Of a stretch of 64,000 bases of DNA, positions 49,544 through 58,653 are shown one piece after another (positions within the stretch are counted from its first letter, which is position 1; each line of letters opens with the position of its first letter). The notes under the pieces were generated by a model, which was not told the origin of the DNA, ran no database searches, and saw only the letters and a list, made by a program, of their open reading frames with translations. The stretch comes from Deltaproteobacteria bacterium. Its GTDB lineage: Bacteria; JADJOY01. The DNA lies in assembly GCA_016713535.1 (NCBI GenBank), contig JADJOY010000010.1, forward strand, positions 309,187-373,186, written 5' to 3'. Position numbers and translations under genes: made by a program.

Positions 49544-50312
49544 TCAGGTCGGCTCGACCGTCACGGCGAGCGTTCCCGCAGCGACCGGCGCACGTCCGCC
49601 GACATCGACCCGAACCACCACGCCGAAATAGGTGCCTGCAGGGCATTCGTTCGGCACCACCAGGTCGAGGAGTAGGCTGCCGTCCTCGGCCGCTTCGAGT
49701 CGCGGCGTCGGCAACACGTCCCCGGTAGGAGTGCGCAGCGTGAGGACCTCGTGCGGTGGCTGCGACTCGGGCGCGACGTCAAGCAGCACCGAGGTGGGTC
49801 GGCTCGATGCGACCCGGACGCGAAGCTTGCGCGCCTCCGCCGTCGTGGCCGGGGGGGGTGCGTGCCTCCTGGGGGGAGGGGGGGGCGATGGCGAGTCGCC
49901 GGGCGAGGCGCCTCGGCGCCCGGGCTGCTCGACGGCGGCGCCAACGGCGACCTGCATCATCTCGAGCCACACACCCGTGAGATCGGAGGCGTACTGCACC
50001 CAGCGCATCGCCAGATCCTGAAGGTCCGTCTGGATCGCCGTCGGCCCGTAGTCTCGCCGGCCGATCCGCGCCGCGGCCTCCCTGACCCTTCCGGATCTGG
50101 TCGTCGAAGACACGGTAACCCAGCTCGACTGCACGCTGCACGGTGTCACCGAGGCGGGCCCGGCCGTCGGCGTCCGGTCCCGGCTCACGATCGAGTACGC
50201 CGCGTCCACTCGCGGCGCCATCTTCGGGGGGCAGGCCGAACAACGTCGGCCAGCGGCGGATGGGCGCCGTCCGCTCGAGGTTGGGACGCTTCACGCGTTC
50301 GTCGGCGCTCAT
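49544..50312 (-). CDS. Helical/phasin-like protein with C-terminal beta-sandwich (one frameshift)
   Basis: The start is ATG 50312 with a GAGG ribosome site. The frame breaks at about 50090 (RVFDDQIRKG joins REAAARIGRRDYGPTAIQ), giving about 255 residues. The N-terminal half is helical (LQDLAMRWVQYASDLTGVW) and resembles phasins or PHA-synthase subunits. A Pro-rich linker (SPSPPPPPRRHAPPP) leads to a beta domain (VLLDVAPESQPPHEVLTL, PAGTYFGVVVRVDVGG). The same plan recurs in the protein at 57022-57783 on the other arm. No catalytic motif is visible. It could be a structural or granule-surface protein, but I make no firm call. Confidence 0.6.
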
Positions 50313-50319
50313 CAGATCC

Positions 50320-52559
50320 TCACGGGTGGTCGTAGCCGATGATGTCGGACAGCGCGGGGGCACGGGAGATGGCGTGCGCGGCGAGCCGTCCGGAGATGAC
50401 CGCCGCTTCCACGCATCCAGCGTTGAAGCCGGCGTCGGTCCAGTCCCCGCAGATCGAGAGATTGTCGTACGTCGGATCGAGCGGGGAGATCCGGTACTTG
50501 GAGGTTCCGGGCAAGGATAGCGTGTAGCGATCGGACGGGTTCACGTTGGCCGTCCAGAATTGCGTGTCGAACCGTTCCGGCCCCGCGGGACCGGAACACC
50601 GTTCGCTGCCCTCGATGGCGGACGCCAGCAGATCCCAGCGGAACCGGTTCGAGCCGTCGAGGACCTTGGGCCACAGGTGCTTGAGGTCGTGCTCGAGGAA
50701 TCGAACCGAGTTGCTTCGGACCTGAGCCCGCTTGCGGCCCTCATACCCTGGCTCGGCACGGATCTCGCTCAAGCGCGCCGCGGTCGCGGCTGGATCCTCC
50801 CGAAGCCGCCTCGCCTCGTTCGGATCCAGGTGTTCCCAGTCGATCTCGGGAAGGACGTTGCAGAAATACCCGAGCCCGCGGGGTGGGTGTGCCCAGCGCT
50901 CCATGGGCAGCAGATGGCGCATGTCCGCCCAGGTGTCGAAGGGCTCGACGAAGCCCGACAAGTTGATCGCGCGATCATCCGGCCAGCCGAGGTCGTGAGG
51001 ACTGGCGTGCAGCCACACCTGAAAGGCCTGTGTCGCGACTCCCTTCACGTTCGACACCATGTCGCGCCAGCGAGCGTCGCGCTCGACGAAGTCCGCGCAC
51101 ACGTGAGGAACGGCGCCGAGACCGATGCCGAGCACCACGAAGTCGAAGTCCTCGCCGACCCGAAGCTCCCGCTTGGCGACGCATCGGGTGTCGGAGTGAG
51201 ACTCGAACTGCCGGCCTTCGGCCTTCAGCGTCGCGCCGTCCTCCAACTGCTCCCAGAGCGGCGTGGCGGGCCAACACGGGAGCCCACCCACGTCGATCAA
51301 CGGCCGGTAGCCCGATGGGTCTTTGAGCCGGGCCTGAACGTCGAACTCCAGCGCCTCGACGTACGGCGACTCTCCGACGCCGAGCTTGGACGGAGCGGGA
51401 AGGCGAGCTCTGGTCAGGCGATGGAAGAACTCGAAGTGGACCCCCCTGCGGCGCAGTACTTCGTACAAGGGGCCGAAGACGACGTCGCCCATGCCTGCTT
51501 GCATCGCCCAGAAGAACGAGCCCCGGTAGGTGAAGAACGATCTCACCGTCCCGCGCAGCGCCTGCGCGGCGGAGATGCGCATGCGCGACGGATCGCCGTC
51601 CTCGTAAGCGAACCCCAGGTCGTAGAGCGCGCGGATGAAGCCGCTGTTCAGAGAGCTTTCGGATGCACCGTTGAGACGTAGCCACTCGCGGCAATCGTAG
51701 TCGTCGATCGCATCGAATCCGCGTTCGTCGAAGGGTATTCCGTGGCGGATCTCACCCTTGAGCGTGGCGAGCACCAGGTCCACCACCTCCCAGACTCGTC
51801 GCAGGGTCGTCTCGCCCTCGAGCTTCGAGTCGAGCTGCGCCTTCGCGCTGGTTCTCACCGACTCGAGCGCGCGCAAGAGGAGGTTCTCGGGAAAGCGGCC
51901 GACGGACTCGACCGCCAAGTCGAGCACCGCGAGCGCCTCGCTGACGGCCGCTAGAGTCGCCATCTCTCCGACGCCGAAAACTCGCGCGAGCATTCCTCTC
52001 GCCGCCTCCGCCGACATCCTCGGCCGCGTCGCGGAGCGCGTGGGCTCACCCGCGCGCAACGACCCCGCCCCTCCCAGCAGAGTGCCGAGTAGGGCCTGGA
52101 CCAGCAGCGCCGATCGACGCATGTACTCGGCCACGGAAAACCGCTGACCGGGCGGGAATCCGTCTCCAGGCAATCCGTCCATTGGAGGCAACACCGTCCC
52201 CCAGGCGAGCCAATCGCCGGCGGGGTGTGGTCGGCGATGCCCACCAGCGGTGCTGGCTTGAAGGCGTCTTGCCAGGTTGCGAGTGGACAACTGGCTGGGT
52301 CGCGACCCAGCTCCTCGTAGCAGTCGCGCATCAGCCTGAACGCATTTTCGTAAAAGCCCATCCACAGGTGCAGCCCGTGCTCCTCGATGCGTGCGGACGG
52401 GCCACGTCCGGAGGCGCCCTTTCCGCCGAGGCGCCAGCCGACCTGGTAAACGGTCACCTCGTAGCGGCCTTGGTGGCGAGGCTGCGTCAGCTCGAATGCC
52501 GTGGTCAGAGCAGCACAACCGCCACCCACCACGGCGACTCGGATCGGCTTGGATCCCAT
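50320..52559 (-). CDS. Large FAD/NAD(P)-binding oxidoreductase, phytoene-desaturase-like (one frameshift)
   Basis: About 746 residues after one correction near 52190 (a C5 run). The N-terminus has the dinucleotide motif VAVVGGGCAALTTAFELTQP, followed by VTVYQVGWRLGGKGASGR and EEHGLHLWMGFYENAFRLM, as in COG3349 amine-oxidase/carotenoid-desaturase-type flavoproteins. The C-terminal FAD motif YDNLSICGDWTDAGFNAGCV fits too. The centre has a long helical insert found in the large members of this group. It probably dehydrogenates or isomerises a hydrophobic, perhaps isoprenoid, substrate. It is flanked on the minus arm by the saccharopine-type reductase and the phasin-like gene, with short gaps (31 and 7 bases). 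Confidence 0.78.
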
Positions 52560-52590
52560 CGATGAACCTCAAGGCGAAGGCCGGGGGAGA

Positions 52591-53648
52591 TCAGTCGAGA
52601 TCCTCACGGATCACGCCAGGGAATTGCAGAGCGAAGTCCGGGCCGAAAATACGGCCGGGGGTTTGGAAGCCACGCACCCAGTCGCCGTCGAGGACCCGTG
52701 CCGCTACCGCGATCGCTGTCAGAGCGGTGAACCGGTACGCCTCGGGTCCGGTCAGTCGGGATGTTGCCCTGGAGCCGGCGCCATCCTCCGCCGTCGCCAC
52801 GATCACCGTTTCGAGCAGCTCCCGCTCCTCGAGCGAGGGGCCGTCCGGCAACCGATCGGTCATCCACGCGAGCCACCCTCGTAGCGCCGGCGTCGCCAGG
52901 ACCCGCCCGTAGAGTCGGTTGCACAGCGACATCATCCGATGCTCGGCCGTCGCCTCGAAGTAGACTTGGATTTCGGGGATTCCGGTTGTGTACCACGCGC
53001 TCGCGACGTCTCCCAGCTCACGAGGACCCCTTCGCGAGGCCCGTATCCGAAGTCGAAGCGATGGACCTCGGTTGGATCGGGTGCCTTCCGGACGTGGCCG
53101 CCACGTCGGACCAGGATCGGGGTTCCCGCATTCGCTATGAGCGTCTTGACCGAGCCCCGCGATGCGGCCACGAGCCCGGACACTCCGAGGCGCAGGCGTC
53201 TGGCTCGAGGCAGTCGCCGGTGTACGTGGGCGGCCAATCCGTCAGAGGGAACCACGTCGAAGCCGACCGCCGGCATGATCATCACGCCCGCCGTCCGAGC
53301 GTCGCGGTCGCGGCAGGCAGCGGCCTCGATCGTCTCGATTTCGCCGCTGACATCGAGGTAGTGGGTTCGGGTCGCGAGGCAGGCCTCGATCATCGGAGTC
53401 GAAGTCGCTGCGAACGGGCCGGCGGCGTGCAACACGACATCGATGTCCGTGAGGGCCGAACGGAGGCCGATCGGATCGTCGAGCTGCGCGACTCGACACT
53501 CCAGGCCCAACGCAGCGGCGATCGGTTCGAGGCGAGTCGAGCTCCGCCCGCCGAGGACGGGCCGCAGCCCCTGAGCGCACGCGCTATCGACGATCAGCCT
53601 TCCAGTGTAGCCCGTAGCCCCGTATACCCTCAGCGGCGACACGGACAC
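52591..53648 (-). CDS. Saccharopine-dehydrogenase-family reductase (trans-acting enoyl-reductase-like, one frameshift)
   Basis: About 352 residues. The N-terminus has VYGATGYTGRLIVDSA, an NAD(P) motif with the YTG variant of this family, then VVLHAAGPFAATSTPMIEA and THYLDVSGEIETIEA, which are diagnostic. A G4/C4 run at 53027-53030 breaks the frame; the next frame continues ELGDVASAWYTTGIPEIQVY and ends FPGVIREDLD. Mycobacterial relatives include the trans-acting enoyl reductase Rv2953 and act on lipid intermediates. It is the first gene of the minus arm of the island, only 32 bp from the divergent start at 53681. Confidence 0.82.
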
Positions 53649-53680
53649 CTCTCGGGATCGCCCAGTCGGGGACGACGAGC
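53649..53680. promoter_or_regulatory. Compact divergent start region of the island
   Basis: Only 32 bp separate the start codons of the two diverging arms (53648 minus, 53681 plus). Promoters must overlap the coding ends or the real starts lie further inside; GTG 53708 is an alternative for the plus gene. I see no clear -35/-10 or operator. The layout suggests coordinated control of both arms. Confidence 0.4.
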
Positions 53681-54502
53681 GTGCGAAAGGTTAACATCGG
53701 GCCCGACGTGGAAGTACTACCGAGACGATTCGACTTCGTGGAGCGCGGGCTCTCCCGCGTGGACGCGGGCGTCGGTGTCGTCGGCCAAGCGGTGTTCCAC
53801 GGCTGTATCGTGACGCTCTCCTGGCCGCGCGCCTGGGCCGAGCGCTTGCTGCCGGATGGGTTGGCGCTCGCGACGCCGGGTGGGAGCGACCGCCCACCCA
53901 ATCATCCGGTTGTCGCCATCTTCGGCGAGCAGACGCAGGGCGCCACGGTTTTTGGTGGCGTCCCGTTGCCGATGAACATCCGCTATCCGGAGTTCGCGAT
54001 CGCGATCCCGTTCGTCCAACGCCCCGGTTCACACCGGATCCAGACGTTCGTGCCCGCTATGGGCTCGGGCTATTTCCCGGCCATCTGGCATGGGAACCAG
54101 TTCTACGGCTTCTCGAAGGCGCGGATCACGATCGAGCGTCGAGGTTCGCTGGTCTGGATGAGCGGGCCGACCGGCGGCTTGTGGATGCATGCCGCGGTCG
54201 CAGCCGAGACTCGATGGAGCCGCAGGCGAGAACTCGAGGGGACCGCGCTCGACGAGATCGAGGCGGCCCTGCGGTTGCCCATCCTCGGCCAGCGCGCTGA
54301 TGGATCGCTGGTGCAGTCCTGGTGGGACCTCGCGTTCCGTCATTCATTGGTCCGCGTCTGTAGCGCCTGGGTGGCGTTCGAGAAGGCGTTCGTCGCCGGC
54401 CTGCCCGTCGGGGTTCACCAAGCCGAGCCGCTGCACTCCGTCGAGGTGCGCGGGATGTTGTGGCAGCTCTCGTGGCCGACGCGGTTCGACCGGGAGGCCT
54501 GA
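53681..54502 (+). CDS. Acetoacetate-decarboxylase-superfamily-like protein
   Basis: The 273-residue protein (GTG 53681, alternative GTG 53708) has features of the ADC superfamily: RYPEFAIAIPFV, corresponding to the 'Y-x-E-x-x-x-x-I-P' strand, and GNQFYGFSKARITIERRG, corresponding to the 'G-x-x-x-G-x-x-K-x-A' active-site loop with a retained Lys. Classical ADC forms a Schiff base on that Lys; relatives do aldol or dehydration chemistry. It is the first gene of the plus arm and divergent from the reductase. The similarity is modest, so an unrelated beta-barrel fold is possible. Confidence 0.6.
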   Translation: MRKVNIGPDVEVLPRRFDFVERGLSRVDAGVGVVGQAVFHGCIVTLSWPRAWAERLLPDGLALATPGGSDRPPNHPVVAIFGEQTQGATVFGGVPLPMNIRYPEFAIAIPFVQRPGSHRIQTFVPAMGSGYFPAIWHGNQFYGFSKARITIERRGSLVWMSGPTGGLWMHAAVAAETRWSRRRELEGTALDEIEAALRLPILGQRADGSLVQSWWDLAFRHSLVRVCSAWVAFEKAFVAGLPVGVHQAEPLHSVEVRGMLWQLSWPTRFDREA

Positions 54503-54638
54503 CGCGCATGTAACGCGCATCCGGCTCTCGGGCGGGGCGTCGTTCTACGGTGGTGGCGATTGTCTCGACGCCGTCAGGTGAAATTGGTATGAATCCATAC
54601 TGGATCCCGCAGCGAGGACGAATCGGAGGAAAGGCGGC

Positions 54639-55513
54639 ATGGCGGCACCCGACCCCATCCGAAGGGCGCTCTGGAGCAGCTATTTCCCGTCGTGGGGTGG
54701 GACCTTGCGGCCGGGCGCGCGCGGCACCCGGGAAGACTGTCTGCCGTTGCGACTGGGTGAGGTGTTGGATCTCCTCGTCTCCGAGCGGCACCGTCAGTTG
54801 CGAGCGAATGTCCCGCGGGCTGTGTTAGGGGCCGCACTGTGGAACCTGCTCGGGCGGGCCGATGAGATGGACTCGAACCTGAAACCGCTGTTCGAGTTCG
54901 CGGTTAAGGATTCGCTGGGCTTCGAAAGCCTCGATCTCGCCAGGCGGTCCTTCGGGGACCGGACGAATGGCGCGGTGCCCCCACTCGGCACAGGCGCTCT
55001 AAAGAAGGTTCTTGAATCGTCACTGCTCGTGACCGACGACGGATTGACCTGCACCGCGACTGCGGAGCTCCTCGTGGATCGAAAGTTCGAGGAGATCAAG
55101 GTGGTCGCGACGGACCTGGACGAGGCCGCCGGGCGCGCGAGGCTGTTTTGGGAGTTCGCCGATTCGCCGGACGAACGATCGGCGAGCCAGGTCCAGGCCG
55201 TTCGATCAAGATCCATCTGCCGAACCGGTCGCCCGCTGTCGTGGCGATGCGTGTTGGGATCGGATTCACTCAGTCCAGTGCCCGCGCGGACCTCGAACTG
55301 GATCCGGATCCGGCCAGCCGGCGGGACTCACCGTTCTCCGCGTACAGCGGCCTGATCGAGGCTTCGAAGGAGCCCGGTCGCCCGGGCGTAACCCGGCTCC
55401 GTCAAGAACGCTCGGTTCGATTCGATCCTTGGCACCTCAGCGCTTTCCGCGTGCAGACGCTCATGTACCTGCTCACCGGCGAATCGTTGGCGCTGGCGCT
55501 CGGGCCGGTCTGA
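54639..55513 (+). CDS. Unrecognised protein (one frameshift)
   Basis: ATG 54639 has a good GGAGG ribosome site about nine bases upstream. The frame breaks at about 55195; joined, the product is about 291 residues. Visible features are an N-terminal basic/aromatic stretch (ALWSSYFPSWGGTLRPG), a helical middle (LLVSERHRQLRANVPRAVLG), an acidic loop and a C-terminal beta-rich region (SIKIHLPNRSPAVVAMRVG, RFDPWHLSAFRVQTLMYLL). There are no membrane helices and no signal. I recognise no family. The position inside the island, 137 bases after the ADC-like gene, implies a shared role. Confidence 0.55.
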
Positions 55514-55518
55514 TCCCG

Positions 55519-56172
55519 ATGAAGGCACCGATCCGCGAATGGGATGGTGTCTGGCCCGAAACGGTCACGCATCTGCGCGCAGCGGTGCTGGCCGCGGACT
55601 ACTATGGGCGGTTCGGGCTCGGTTCAGCGTCGCCGATCGGCGCGAGGTCTCCCGTGCATCCCGATCACGCGATCGGGATTTTCAATTCGTTGCGCCGGTC
55701 CTTCGGCATCCGGTGGGGATCCCCGTTCCCGACTCCGGCTCAGGTGCCTGGCCCCGTCGCGTACGCGAGCGAGTATCTGGACAAGGTGACACAGCGTTCG
55801 CTCAGGAAGCTGATTCGGGTCGGCTTTCGGCCCGCCCCGGTGAACGAGCCTAGACTTGAACGGATGATCCCGCGGAGCGGACTGACCCTTGGCACGGGCC
55901 GCGATCCGCATGTGAGCCAACTGCTCGCGGCGCCAGCTCGCCTCGCGGCGCGCTCCTCGCTGCCGCCTCCGGCCGGCGGCTCGAGGGAAATCGATGGGCG
56001 ACTACCGAACCCGAACGAATCGACTGATACGACGGTGGTTCGGCCGCGTCATTCCGAGGCCCCGACCCGAGCGCCGACGCGTTCGTGGAAGCCGACGCGC
56101 GTCACATTGGAGCAACGAGCGATCACGGCGACGAAGGAGCTGTGGGTCCACGGCCGGTGGAAGAAGTCATGA
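55519..56172 (+). CDS. Unrecognised protein
   Basis: The 217-residue product starts at ATG 55519, 5 bases after the previous stop. The first 120 residues look like a folded alpha/beta unit (PETVTHLRAAVLAADYYGRF, DHAIGIFNSLRRSFGIRWG, YASEYLDKVTQRSLRKLI). The rest is low-complexity and basic, and might include an unnoticed frame error. The stop overlaps the next start as ATGA, which supports that the frame is right at its end. No family was recognised. Confidence 0.5.
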   Translation: MKAPIREWDGVWPETVTHLRAAVLAADYYGRFGLGSASPIGARSPVHPDHAIGIFNSLRRSFGIRWGSPFPTPAQVPGPVAYASEYLDKVTQRSLRKLIRVGFRPAPVNEPRLERMIPRSGLTLGTGRDPHVSQLLAAPARLAARSSLPPPAGGSREIDGRLPNPNESTDTTVVRPRHSEAPTRAPTRSWKPTRVTLEQRAITATKELWVHGRWKKS

Positions 56173-56606
56173 CGGCGCTCGATCCGAGGAGCTGGCCAGC
56201 GCGAAGCGTGTTCTTCGAAAGCATCGAAGTTCTGAATGCGAACACTTCGCGCCTGCCCGAGCTGGGGCGATCATGGTCCGGGAACATCCTGGAGACGTTC
56301 GTGGTGAACTGGAATACCGTCGAGTTCACGCGCTTTTGTACCGAGCTGGCCGTCGACGTGACGGTCGACGGCTCGGAAGGCAGAATGGATTACGGGCTCG
56401 TGTACGAGCGCAGCGGTGCGCTGATTCGTGACGACGGGTATCTTGAGATCCGCAGCGTTCCGGGTAAGCCCGGCTGGACGCACTATTTCGTTTCGAAGAC
56501 GGTCTGGTTCGCCTCGGACGTTCTGAACTTGCTGACACCTGCGGTGCTGACGCTGCGTGCGAACGAGCAGGCCGCCGCGTTTCTTTCCCCGATCCCACTC
56601 ATGTGA
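56169..56606 (+). CDS. Unrecognised protein, alpha/beta with aromatic-rich centre
   Basis: The 145-residue protein starts at ATG 56169, overlapping the previous stop as ATGA; a longer frame from GTG 56085 exists but would run inside the previous gene. Segments such as SWSGNILETFVVNWNTVEF, DYGLVYERSGALIRDDGYLE and GWTHYFVSKTVWFASDVLN suggest a beta-barrel or SRPBCC-like fold with a hydrophobic pocket. This would fit a lipid-handling role but is not a family match. There is no signal peptide. Confidence 0.55.
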   Translation: MTALDPRSWPARSVFFESIEVLNANTSRLPELGRSWSGNILETFVVNWNTVEFTRFCTELAVDVTVDGSEGRMDYGLVYERSGALIRDDGYLEIRSVPGKPGWTHYFVSKTVWFASDVLNLLTPAVLTLRANEQAAAFLSPIPLM

Positions 56607-56621
56607 ACCACGGGAGGCACG

Positions 56622-56985
56622 GTGAGGACAGACCCACCGACTTCGGTCAACGAAGCTCGCAGTCATCTGGAGCGCTGCTCGAGCAAAGTTCGATCGGTTG
56701 CTGGAGATCCAGCACCGCGGGCTCGATGCTTACGCGACCTTCGCGACGGCGATCATCCGGGATGCGAAGAACGGCGAGTTCGCGCCCAAGAGGTTCATCA
56801 GTGCCTGGTGCGATCTGTCGGAGGCTTGGATCAGGAACGGCTTTGCCTTGCTCGACGTCTTCATGCCGTCGCCGGCGCGCGTTGCACCCATGGCCTCCCC
56901 CGCGGGTGGCGATGGAACCACGGAAAAGCCGTCGGCCAGCGCACTGAGCTCGGTCGTCGCGGCGGAAGCGTCCTCGGAAAAGTGA
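56622..56985 (+). CDS. Small phasin-like helical protein (one frameshift)
   Basis: GTG 56622 opens a frame (RTDPPTSVNEARSHLER) that shifts at about 56665-56690 into AAR-AKFDRLLEIQHRGLDAYATFA, followed by FISAWCDLSEAWIRNGFALL and an Ala/Ser/Pro tail, about 120 residues in total. The amphipathic helices and Ala-rich tail resemble phasins, which coat storage granules. It lies directly before the larger helical plus beta-sandwich protein at 57022, whose start is 36 bases on. Confidence 0.5.
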
Positions 56986-57021
56986 CCAGAAAGCCAGCTC
57001 GTACACGCTCCACGCCGAATC

Positions 57022-57783
57022 ATGCCGGATGAACCGACGATGCCCAAGGTCACGGGCCGAGGCACCATGTCGAACGAAGAAGCGGAATCGCAGCGCGACG
57101 AAGCTCGCATCCCGCCGCCAGATACGCGGCCCACGCTCGAACGAGCACTCGTCGGGGCGGTTCGCCTCGGTGAAAACATCGTGGGTCGTTGGGAGGACTA
57201 CTCGTCCGACTTGCTCAGAAGGCTGGCGAACAAGAACGTGCTCGACCCAACCGGCTGGGTGTCGAGCTACGTCGAGCTTTCGAAGGGTGTTCTTTCGGAC
57301 TTCGGGCTCTTCCTTCGAGAAGTCTCCGGGCAGCGGGGGCGCCCGACGGAGGACTTCGTTCGGCGCTACGTGGTGCACGTCCCGGCCGGCCAGGCCCGGA
57401 CGCAGCTCGAGATCGAGCTACCGTTCGAGCCTCCAACTGGTGCGGTCGTCGATCCCGCGGGAGTCGCGACTCCGGCGGTGCTGGGGTGCGACTCGTTCCG
57501 CTGGAGCGACGGAAGCGGGTCGTTGGGTCTCCCGGGGTCGACGGTCGACTTCCGCTTCAGTCCCGCCGAGGAGCGCCCATGGACGGCCACGATGGTGCTG
57601 AGCGGCTTACCGGACCCCGCGAAGGATTCGAGAGTTCAACCGGGTGTGTACCGCGCGCGCGTGTTTCACTTGACGCCTCCGCCGGGAAGCGGTGCCGAGG
57701 CGGATCCCCGGTCGCGTTCGTGTTGGGGCGACACGATCGCGGTGGTCGACCTCGTGTTGGGAGTTCCGTCCACTACGGCTTAG
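57022..57783 (+). CDS. Helical N-terminus plus beta-sandwich protein
   Basis: The 253-residue protein (ATG 57022; ATG 57040 and 57067 are alternatives) has an N-terminal helical section (ALVGAVRLGENIVGRWEDY, WVSSYVELSKGVLSDFGLFL) and a C-terminal beta domain (RYVVHVPAGQARTQLEIELP, GVYRARVFHL, DTIAVVDLVLG). The plan is the same as in the protein at 49544-50312 on the minus arm, although the sequences differ. No active-site residues were recognised. A partner role with the small phasin-like protein upstream is likely from position. Confidence 0.6.
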   Translation: MPDEPTMPKVTGRGTMSNEEAESQRDEARIPPPDTRPTLERALVGAVRLGENIVGRWEDYSSDLLRRLANKNVLDPTGWVSSYVELSKGVLSDFGLFLREVSGQRGRPTEDFVRRYVVHVPAGQARTQLEIELPFEPPTGAVVDPAGVATPAVLGCDSFRWSDGSGSLGLPGSTVDFRFSPAEERPWTATMVLSGLPDPAKDSRVQPGVYRARVFHLTPPPGSGAEADPRSRSCWGDTIAVVDLVLGVPSTTA

Positions 57784-57933
57784 GGCGCACGCACGACGGC
57801 GTGCGGTGCTCGCGCAAGAACCGCCCTTGGCGCGGTCCACGCCCCTGGCTAGCCTTCTCCACTCCGTCGGGCTCGGATGCCCGACCGAGCACCGAAGCTG
57901 TTTGCGGTTTCCCGGGGAAGGAGAACGAGAACC

Positions 57934-58497
57934 ATGAGCCCAGTCGCGACAGGTACAAAGACCCTCGGTCCGAACTCAGGGACCGTCACCGTGAAGACCT
58001 TCAAGGAAGGCCTTCTGAGCAAGATGGGGCATGACCTGGTGATCGAGGCGCGCCAGTGGTCCGCGAAGATCCAGCTCGACTCGGCCGAACCGCCGGCGGG
58101 CTCGGTGGAGGTCGACCTCGACCCCAAGTCCCTGACGATCGTCGGCCCCGGCGATCTCAACGACAAGGACAAGGCCGAGATCCGCGGCAACATCGAGAAG
58201 GACGTGATCCAGTGGGCGAAGTTCCCCGAGATCAGGTTCAAGTCCAGCGCGGTCGAGAACGTGAAGAGCGCGGGCGGGAAGGGCACCGCGACCGTGAAGG
58301 GCCAGCTCACCCTGCACGGCCAGACGCAGCCGGTGGACTTGCCGGTGAGCTTCGAGGCGACCGCCAATGGCGTGCGCGTGACCGGAGAGGTGACGCTCGC
58401 TCAGACCCGCTTCGGCATCAAGCCGTACAAGGCTCCTCTCGGCGTGATCAAGGTGAAAGACGAGCTCAAGGTGCTGTGGGACTTCGTGGTCGGCTGA
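57934..58497 (+). CDS. YceI-family polyisoprenoid-binding protein
   Basis: The 187-residue lipocalin-like protein has typical YceI strands: SGTVTVKTFKEGLLSKMGHD, AKIQLDSAEPPAGSVEVDLD, VIQWAKFPEIRFKSS, GQLTLHGQTQPVDLPVSF and TLAQTRFGIKPYKAPLG. YceI proteins bind long isoprenoid chains in a beta-barrel. This one has no signal peptide, so it should be cytoplasmic, unlike E. coli YceI. The start is ATG 57934 with an AAGGAGAAC ribosome site. Together with the polyprenyl synthase at 48471 it gives the best evidence that this island handles isoprenoids. Confidence 0.88.
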   Translation: MSPVATGTKTLGPNSGTVTVKTFKEGLLSKMGHDLVIEARQWSAKIQLDSAEPPAGSVEVDLDPKSLTIVGPGDLNDKDKAEIRGNIEKDVIQWAKFPEIRFKSSAVENVKSAGGKGTATVKGQLTLHGQTQPVDLPVSFEATANGVRVTGEVTLAQTRFGIKPYKAPLGVIKVKDELKVLWDFVVG

Positions 58498-58653
58498 TCC
58501 CTGGGGTACAGACGGGGTTGCGATCGGTCGCGACCCAGGTCCCGATTGCTCGAGCCTTCCGTGCGCGCGCCGCGGGGCACCGCGGCGGCGCCGCTCGAGG
58601 GCGCCGGCGACCACCGGCAACGGACGCGGGTGTCGCTCTCGACGGAGGTGCCC

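Noticed and set aside
49544-57783. Encapsulin system
   Set aside because: Polyprenyl synthase and YceI neighbours recall family 2 encapsulin loci, but no HK97-fold shell protein was recognised among the unknown genes.
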